Source: Paraktedonobacter sp034437695 (GTDB taxonomy: Bacteria > Chloroflexota > Ktedonobacteria > Ktedonobacterales > Ktedonobacteraceae). Taken from it: 19,022 nucleotides of DNA. The notes beneath the pieces are model-generated. The model was given only the letters and a program-made list of their open reading frames with translations. It was not told the DNA's origin and did no database searches. Every line of letters begins with the position of its first letter. Position 1 is the stretch's first letter. The position numbers were made by a program, and so were the translations under genes. Of the stretch, positions 13,633-19,022 are shown piece after piece. The DNA lies in NCBI GenBank assembly GCA_034437695.1, contig DAOTTJ010000340.1, forward strand, positions 1 through 19,022. The letters run 5' to 3'.

Positions 13633-15066
13633 ATGAGTCAAACCTACGCAACAGTCGTACTGGCAGCCGGGAAGGGAACGCGTATGCATTCCAATCTCCC
13701 CAAAGTTCTGCATCAGGTGGCGGGGCTACCACTCCTGGCTCATGTTTTAAATGCGGTTGAAAGCATCGCCGACACTGCCGCCTTTGCCCCCCTCCAATCT
13801 TCATTCTTTGCACATACACCAATTGTGGTAGTGGGTCATGGCGCGGAACATGTGGCGGCAAACTTCGGTGAACGCTGTCTCTACACCCTCCAGGCCGAAC
13901 AACTGGGAACCGGCCACGCCGTCCTGATGGCTCAGGCAGAGGTCGACGCACTCGATCCCCTGCCGACCATTGTCCTGGTCTGTTACGGCGACACTCCACT
14001 GGTGACCAGTGAAGTGCTGGGCCGCCTACTCTACGAGCACGTCAACTCGCAGGCGACTATCACCTTCCTCACCGGCATCGCCGAACTCCCTTCGGACTAT
14101 GGGCGCGTCTTGCGCGATAGCGCTGGTGAGGTCAAGGCGATCCTGGAAGTCAAACGCGCTACCGTCGAGCAGTTGCAGATCCGCGAGGTCAATTCCGGCG
14201 TCTACTGCTTTGATCGCGCCTGGCTCTGGCCCACACTCGCCGCTCTGCCACGCAACCAGAGCGGCGAATATTATCTGACCGACCTCGTCGCGCTCGCTAG
14301 CGAGCAGGGAAAAACGATCACCACCGTCACCGGCTCCCTCGACGAGACGCTCGGAATCAACAACCGCGTCCAGTTGGCCGAGATCGAACAACTGGTGCGC
14401 CGCCGCATTCTTGAAAAACATATGTATGCCGGCGTCACTATAGTTGATCCCGCCACAACCTATATCTCCACCAGCGTCGAGATCGGCATGGATACGGTCA
14501 TCCTACCGGGTACTACCCTCAGCGGAAATACCCGCATTGGCTTGGCCTGCCGCATCGGCCCCTACTCTACGCTTGAAAACTCCACCCTCGGCAACAACTG
14601 CACAATCCGCCAATCGGTCCTGGAAGAGACAACCTGCGAATCCGGGGTCAGCATTGGTCCATTCAGCCATTGTCGACCAGGAGCCTACCTAGCCAGCAAT
14701 GTGCGCATGGGCAATTTCGCTGAGGTCAAGAATTCCTACATCGGCGCAGAAACGGATATGCACCATTTTAGCTACATCGGCGACGCAACTGTAGGCCATA
14801 AGGTCAATATTGGCGCTGGCGCGGTTACCTGCAACTACGATGGCCACCGCAAGCACCGCACATTAATTGGTGACAATGCATTCATTGGAAGTGATACAAT
14901 GTTAGTGGCCCCAGTAAATGTGGGTGAACACGCCACCACCGGAGCCGGCTCTGTGGTGAAACACGATGTTCCCCCTGGTGCGATCGTAGCAGGCGTACCT
15001 GCACGTATTTTACGCTCTTCACAGCCAGTAGATCCTGCTCTCAGTGAGGGTAGTAAAAAGGAGTAA
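13633..15066 (+). CDS. glmU: Bifunctional GlmU: glucosamine-1-phosphate acetyltransferase / UDP-GlcNAc pyrophosphorylase
   Basis: GlmU makes UDP-GlcNAc, the first committed nucleotide sugar for peptidoglycan, in two cytoplasmic steps. The N-terminal uridylyltransferase domain (about 1-235) has VLAAGKGTRM (9-18), KVLH (24-27), QLGTGHAV (90-97), YGDTPL (118-123), NSGVY (187-191) and EYYLTD (212-217). The C-terminal left-handed beta-helix (about 255-460) has hexapeptide repeats, SHCRPGA (345-351), GNFAEVKNS (360-368), the catalytic His378 in HHFSYIGDATVG, and NIGAGAVTCNYDG (392-404). The acetyltransferase loop reads TDMHHF, where many family members have a Lys three residues before the His and Leu after it. 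The length of 477 residues is slightly over normal, with a short insertion near 43-62. The start ATG lacks a good ribosome binding site. It appears to be first in an operon with the two following genes. Confidence 0.96.
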   Translation: MSQTYATVVLAAGKGTRMHSNLPKVLHQVAGLPLLAHVLNAVESIADTAAFAPLQSSFFAHTPIVVVGHGAEHVAANFGERCLYTLQAEQLGTGHAVLMAQAEVDALDPLPTIVLVCYGDTPLVTSEVLGRLLYEHVNSQATITFLTGIAELPSDYGRVLRDSAGEVKAILEVKRATVEQLQIREVNSGVYCFDRAWLWPTLAALPRNQSGEYYLTDLVALASEQGKTITTVTGSLDETLGINNRVQLAEIEQLVRRRILEKHMYAGVTIVDPATTYISTSVEIGMDTVILPGTTLSGNTRIGLACRIGPYSTLENSTLGNNCTIRQSVLEETTCESGVSIGPFSHCRPGAYLASNVRMGNFAEVKNSYIGAETDMHHFSYIGDATVGHKVNIGAGAVTCNYDGHRKHRTLIGDNAFIGSDTMLVAPVNVGEHATTGAGSVVKHDVPPGAIVAGVPARILRSSQPVDPALSEGSKKE

Positions 15067-15076
15067 AAGAAGACCT

Positions 15077-16543
15077 ATGGACGGCAGTGGCCTGACAGTG
15101 GCGGCCCTGGCGGTCGCCCGTGCCACAAGCGATTTGCAAGGGCCACCACTCGATACACAGGCGTGGCTTCAGTTAATTCTGCTTGTCATTATGCTCGTTT
15201 TATGCGCTCTGGCGTCTGCTTCTGAGACAGCCTTGACCTCAGTCAGCCGCATCAAACTCAAAAATCTGGTTGAAGAAGGGGATAAGAAAGCCGCTGAGAT
15301 TGAGCAGCTTCTCGCCAATCCCAATGTGTTCCTCTCGGCGATCCTGATCGTCAATAGCGTGGCGACAATCGTCGCCTCAAGTATGGCCACGGTCCTCGCG
15401 CTACGCTTCTCCCAAACCTGGGGCGAACTCATCTCTACTCTTTTCCTCTCTCTGGTGGTCCTGATTTTCTGCGAGATTACCCCCAAAACTGCCGCAGTAC
15501 AGAATCCACTGCGCTGGGCCAGCAGACTGGTCAGCCTGGTACGCGCAACAGCATGGTTTCTCGGACCCATCGTGAAGCTCCTGGGCGTCGTGACGACTGC
15601 CCTGGTCGGCCTGCTCGGCGGTCAGACTGTGCGCCACGGACCTTTCGTCACTGAGGAAGAACTACGCCTCCTGGTAACCGTGGGCGAGGAGGAAGGGGTG
15701 CTTGAAGAGGAGGAGACAGAGATGATCCACAGCATCTTTGAGTTCGCCGATACCCTCGTACGCGAGGTTATGATCCCACGCATCGATATGATCGCTCTGG
15801 AAAACGATACAACTGTCGATCTGGCTGTCGATCTGGCTCTGAAAGGCGGCTTCTCGCGCATCCCCGTCTATGAGGATACCATCGATAATATCACTGGCAT
15901 TCTCTATACCAAAGATATGCTTAAACATCTGCGCGAAAATCATGGCTCACTCCCTATCCATAGCCTGGTACGACCCGCCTACTTTGTCCCCGAAACCAAG
16001 AAACTAGACGACCTCCTGCGCGAAATTCGCCAGAAACGCGTCCATATGGTGATTGTGATCGACGAATATGGCTCGGTCGCCGGTCTGGTGACAATGGAAG
16101 ATCTGGTGGAGGAGATCGTCGGCGATATCCAGGATGAGTTTGACCACGAAGAGATCCTCTATGAGGAGATCAACGATCATAAATACATTTTCTCAGCTAA
16201 AATCAGCATTGATGAGTTTAATGATGTGATGGACACCAGCCTGGAAAACGAGGACTACGACACGCTGGGCGGTTTCCTCTATGCTCAACTGGATAAGATC
16301 CCGCTGGTCGACGACTCAATTACGTTTAATAACTATCGTTTTACCGTGCTGACCACCCGCGGCAGACGGATCACAAAGGTCCAGGTGGAAAAGATCCCGC
16401 GCCACGAGGAGACACCACCGGAGAAACCCGAACCTACCACCAGGCGATCCGCACCCTTACTGCTCGCACCTCCTAGCGCGGAAAAGACGAGCGAACCGGT
16501 AGCCTTGCAACCCTCCGAGGAATCGGAGTCTCAGGTCACCTAG
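15077..16543 (+). CDS. CNNM/CBS-domain membrane protein (CorC/HlyC-like, UPF0053)
   Basis: A 488-residue protein with the standard order of this family. A DUF21/CNNM transmembrane domain spans about 25-195, with the signature SASETALTSVSRIKLKNLVEEG and EITPKTAA. A first CBS domain follows (about 225-290, REVMIPRIDMIALE). The second CBS domain (about 295-355) contains VIDEYGSVAGLVTMEDLVEEIVGDIQDEFD. A CorC/HlyC transporter-associated domain follows (about 365-440), then a Pro/Glu-rich tail. Members are linked to divalent-cation (Mg/Co) or other ion efflux; older hemolysin labels are misleading. I chose the ATG at 15077, 10 bp after glmU. The in-frame ATG at 15044 would overlap glmU and add eleven basic residues before the hydrophobic region. 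AAGGAG stands 13 nt upstream and AAGAAG closer, so initiation may be coupled to glmU termination. Confidence 0.92.
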   Translation: MDGSGLTVAALAVARATSDLQGPPLDTQAWLQLILLVIMLVLCALASASETALTSVSRIKLKNLVEEGDKKAAEIEQLLANPNVFLSAILIVNSVATIVASSMATVLALRFSQTWGELISTLFLSLVVLIFCEITPKTAAVQNPLRWASRLVSLVRATAWFLGPIVKLLGVVTTALVGLLGGQTVRHGPFVTEEELRLLVTVGEEEGVLEEEETEMIHSIFEFADTLVREVMIPRIDMIALENDTTVDLAVDLALKGGFSRIPVYEDTIDNITGILYTKDMLKHLRENHGSLPIHSLVRPAYFVPETKKLDDLLREIRQKRVHMVIVIDEYGSVAGLVTMEDLVEEIVGDIQDEFDHEEILYEEINDHKYIFSAKISIDEFNDVMDTSLENEDYDTLGGFLYAQLDKIPLVDDSITFNNYRFTVLTTRGRRITKVQVEKIPRHEETPPEKPEPTTRRSAPLLLAPPSAEKTSEPVALQPSEESESQVT

Positions 16544-16572
16544 TCAACGTCAGCAGAAGGAATACTAACACT

Positions 16573-17487
16573 ATGCAGGCAACCTTGCCATCCGCGGTGC
16601 GGATAGTCGAAGTTGGTCCACGCGACGGTCTACAGAACGAAAAAGCTCTAGTGCCGACCGCACAGAAGGTCCAGTTCATCGAACTACTGGCCGCCGCAGG
16701 TCTGCCTGTCGTGGAAGCTACCTCCTTTGTCAGTCCACGAGCCATCCCACAACTGGGTGACGCCAGCGAACTCATGACCGCCCTGACACTTCTCCCGACG
16801 ACGAGATACCCCGTGCTGGTACCCAACCTCAAGGGACTTGAACGAGCAATGGCCGTCGGCGTACGCGAGATAGCCGTCTTTACTGCGGCCAGCGACAGCT
16901 TTACCCGCCACAACATCAACGCCACGATTGCCGAAAGTCTGGCCAATTTCGCGCCTGTCGTCAGCCGAGCACGCGAGGCAGGCATCGCCGTACGCGGCTA
17001 TATCTCCACCGCCTTCGGTTGTCCCTACGAAGGACGCGTCGACCCCCAGCGCGTCTTGCAGGTCGCCCAGGCCTTGCTAGAGATGGGCATCGACGAGCTT
17101 TCACTCGGCGACACCATCGGAGTAGCCACGCCCAACCAGGTCGGCGCACTGCTCACGCTGCTCAACAACCAGGGTCAGATCCCACTGCACCGACTCGCAG
17201 TGCATTTCCACGATACACGCGGTACCGCTCTGGCCAACGTGCTGGCCGCTCTCTCAATGGGCATCACGATCATCGACTCGGCAGCAGGCGGACTGGGTGG
17301 CTGCCCCTATGCTCCGGGAGCAGCCGGTAATCTGGCCACTGAAGACCTCCTCTATATGCTACATGGGATGGACATTTCAACCGGGGTCGATCTGGCAAAG
17401 GTCGTCGCCGCAACGCGCTTCATTGCCCCCTACCTGACACACATACCAACCAGCAAATACTACCAGGCCGCCATTAGCACGCTCTAA
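16573..17487 (+). CDS. Hydroxymethylglutaryl-CoA lyase
   Basis: The family cleaves 3-hydroxy-3-methylglutaryl-CoA to acetoacetate and acetyl-CoA, the last step of leucine breakdown. Length (304 residues) and motifs fit: EVGPRDGLQNE (13-23, with catalytic Arg17 and metal-binding Asp18), VEATSFVSP (47-55), FTAASDSF (103-110), SLGDTIGVATP (177-187), VHFHDTRGTALAN (210-222, metal ligands His211 and His213), and DSAAGGLGGCPYAPGAAGNLATED (235-258) with the catalytic Cys244 and Asn253. All key residues are present, so the enzyme should be active. AAGGA lies about 11 nt before the ATG. It starts 29 bp after the CNNM gene and probably shares its transcript. No other leucine-degradation or acyl-CoA gene is in the window, so the context does not explain it. 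A related carboxylic-acid lyase activity cannot be excluded. Confidence 0.92.
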   Translation: MQATLPSAVRIVEVGPRDGLQNEKALVPTAQKVQFIELLAAAGLPVVEATSFVSPRAIPQLGDASELMTALTLLPTTRYPVLVPNLKGLERAMAVGVREIAVFTAASDSFTRHNINATIAESLANFAPVVSRAREAGIAVRGYISTAFGCPYEGRVDPQRVLQVAQALLEMGIDELSLGDTIGVATPNQVGALLTLLNNQGQIPLHRLAVHFHDTRGTALANVLAALSMGITIIDSAAGGLGGCPYAPGAAGNLATEDLLYMLHGMDISTGVDLAKVVAATRFIAPYLTHIPTSKYYQAAISTL

Positions 17488-17510
17488 ACAGTTCTGCCCG
17501 AGCAAGCGAG

Positions 17511-17567
17511 GAAAACAGAGCGAAGGTGGAGATCAGACCTGTAGAGGCCGCTCCCACCTTCGCTCTG
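17511..17567 (-). terminator. Terminator hairpin between convergent lyase and protease genes
   Basis: 17516-17529 pairs with 17554-17567 over 14 bp, with a 24-nt loop. On the minus strand the stem is followed directly by TTTTC (complement of 17511-17515), so it is a credible intrinsic terminator for the protease gene. On the plus strand no T-run follows, so any effect on the lyase transcript would be weaker. Confidence 0.7.
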
Positions 17568-17587
17568 CTATGTAAACTGCCTGATGC

Positions 17588-18976
17588 TTAGTGCGCCTGA
17601 AGATACTTGATAGCAGCAATGAGCTGCGTATCGCCGCTCTGCAAAATCTGCGCGAGAGTTATATTGTTCTGGTCCTCAACGTCGGGAGTAAGGATCGTAG
17701 CGGTGGAAGCCATTGCGACCTTCTGATCGGGCTGAATCTTATCTTTGCGGATAAAATGGCCCTTAGGCGTCAGCCACTCATCAACCCCCAGCAAGATCGC
17801 CGAACCATCGGAGAGATCAAACTCTTGCAGAACTGTCCCGGTCCCAAAGGTCGGTTCACCCATAATCAGTGCGCGACCATTGTCCTGCAATGCACCCGAA
17901 ACGATTTCAGCCGCACTTGCGGTATTGCCGTTTACCAGCACCACCATCGGAATGCTCGTATCCACGGTCTGACCGGTGACCTGATATTTCGTCTGATTAC
18001 CCGTACTATCTTGCTCGATCAACACCGTGCCGCTGGCCATAAACTCGCTGGCCGTATCGATAGCCTCCTGGAGATACCCACCAGGATTATTGCGCAAATC
18101 CAGAATAAGCTTGGTCGCCCCATCTTGCTTCGCCTGGAGAATGGCCGTCTTCAATTGATCGGAGACACCGGTCGCGAACTGGACAACCTGGATCTGGGCA
18201 ATATGATCCTCGGGAATATAGTGCATCAGCACATTTGGCACCTCAATCTGCTCGCGCTTAATATTAAAGGTCAACGTCTGCCCGGTCGAGGGTCGCCGCA
18301 CGACAATCGTCACAACCGTCCCCGCCTGACCCTCGATCATCGGTTGCACAACGCTAAAATCCTCACCAACAATATTCTTGCCATTGACAGTCGTCAGGAT
18401 ATCGCCCGCCTTTAGCCCGGACTTTTGCGCGGGCGCACCAGCAATAGTCGAGAGAATAATCAGATCTTTCGTTTTAGCATCCTGCTGAATATAGATACCA
18501 ATCCCCGCAAACGTACCGCTAAGCTGCTGTTGCTCCGATTGAACATCCTGGGGAGTCATAAAACGCGTATGGCCCGTATCACCCAGGTCATTGAGCATGG
18601 CCCGAATAGCATCATAAGACATCTGTTTATAGTTAATAGCTTTGCGATCAACATAGTTCTTATCAACCGTATTCCATGCCTTCTGAAAGAGCGTGAGATA
18701 TTGCTGAGATTGACCGCTCAGAGCGGTAGAGGAGTAGGCCTGGTGAGCAAACCAACCACCGAGAAAGGCCAGGGTCATAAAAGCCAGGGTCATGACAATC
18801 TGACCGAAAATACGCCTGCCGCGCTGGTTTGGCTCTTCAACATCTGGCGCTATCTGGACAGCGCTATTGCCAACTGGCGGTTGCGGCTGTGGTTGCTCGG
18901 TCTGCGAACCAGGGGGAAGGACTGGCTGCTCACCCCGGTCGGGCTGTTCATACCAGCGAGGATCATCGTATCTCAC
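17588..18976 (-). CDS. S41-family C-terminal processing peptidase homologue (PDZ domain), catalytic Lys replaced
   Basis: Numbering is from the GTG start (462 residues). A Pro/Gln-rich cytoplasmic N-terminus (1-54) precedes one membrane segment (about 56-78), so the protease domain lies outside the cell membrane. The helical cap (about 90-150), PDZ domain (about 152-240, GTFAGIGIYI to GDILTTVNGK) and S41 core (about 255-420, LILDLRNNPGG at 290-300) follow. The nucleophile Ser354 sits in NGNTASAAEI. Exactly 25 residues later, where CtpA/Prc enzymes have the general-base Lys (FGKG), this protein has Thr379 (FGTGTVL, codon ACC). I chose GTG (18974-18976) because GGGAGG stands 6 nt upstream. A longer frame back to 19006 starts with TTG and would read through that ribosome binding site. 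Convergent with the lyase gene; its promoter is probably at or beyond the window edge. Confidence 0.92.
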   Translation of the reverse strand: MRYDDPRWYEQPDRGEQPVLPPGSQTEQPQPQPPVGNSAVQIAPDVEEPNQRGRRIFGQIVMTLAFMTLAFLGGWFAHQAYSSTALSGQSQQYLTLFQKAWNTVDKNYVDRKAINYKQMSYDAIRAMLNDLGDTGHTRFMTPQDVQSEQQQLSGTFAGIGIYIQQDAKTKDLIILSTIAGAPAQKSGLKAGDILTTVNGKNIVGEDFSVVQPMIEGQAGTVVTIVVRRPSTGQTLTFNIKREQIEVPNVLMHYIPEDHIAQIQVVQFATGVSDQLKTAILQAKQDGATKLILDLRNNPGGYLQEAIDTASEFMASGTVLIEQDSTGNQTKYQVTGQTVDTSIPMVVLVNGNTASAAEIVSGALQDNGRALIMGEPTFGTGTVLQEFDLSDGSAILLGVDEWLTPKGHFIRKDKIQPDQKVAMASTATILTPDVEDQNNITLAQILQSGDTQLIAAIKYLQAH

Positions 18977-19022
18977 CTGAGACCTCCCGTATACTCTTGC
19001 ATACAATCATTCCCAACAATGG

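Noticed and set aside
18980..19015. TTGGGA-17-TATACG as a promoter for the S41 protease gene
   Set aside because: The expected start point would fall inside the ribosome binding site that selects the GTG start, so the transcript could not use it.
1..19022. CRISPR array, insertion sequence, integrase or prophage genes
   Set aside because: No regularly spaced direct repeats, transposase, integrase or phage motifs were found; the two-copy hairpin element has no coding capacity and no clear terminal inverted repeats.

Overview
This window looks like a stretch of chromosome from a Chloroflexota bacterium, most likely class Ktedonobacteria. The support is inference: moderate GC, housekeeping genes scattered into small unlinked blocks, a secreted GH5-type enzyme, a MurE with a variant amino-acid recognition motif, and an S41 peptidase of a lysine-less type I associate with that phylum. 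I see no phage genes, integrase, transposase, CRISPR array or plasmid functions.

Layout. Positions 1-224 (minus) hold the start of a secreted glycoside hydrolase, cut by the window edge. It has its own promoter (507-535) and a leader of about 275 nt that folds on paper into a three-way junction plus a likely pseudoknot. Positions 591-757 hold the first copy of a multi-hairpin repeat. Positions 799-4358 (minus) are murE followed by an mraY carrying a long extra C-terminal domain, which are consecutive peptidoglycan-precursor steps. Positions 4809-6452 (plus) encode an amino-acid permease closed by a strong terminator. Positions 6651-8582 encode an unrecognised membrane-anchored extracytoplasmic protein with repeated modules, and 8668-9558 is prmC. 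Converging on prmC is uvrA (9685-12813, minus), with two extra segments. Between uvrA and a tRNA-Gln lies the second copy of the repeat (13121-13289). The tRNA has a near-consensus promoter and is followed by a plus-strand run of glmU, a CNNM/CBS (CorC-like) membrane protein and an HMG-CoA-lyase-type enzyme. A C-terminal-processing (S41/PDZ) protease homologue (minus) converges on this run and lacks the catalytic lysine.

How the genes fit together. murE, mraY and glmU all serve cell-wall precursor synthesis, but they sit in two separate blocks rather than one division/cell-wall cluster. The permease, PrmC, UvrA, the CNNM protein and the lyase are unrelated housekeeping functions.

Two RNA-level observations are the most unusual. 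One is the leader of the secreted hydrolase, which looks like an undescribed riboswitch or other cis-regulatory RNA. The other is the repeated element, whose stems are preserved by compensatory changes while its possible reading frames are not. Neither could be matched here to a named family; covariance-model searches would decide.
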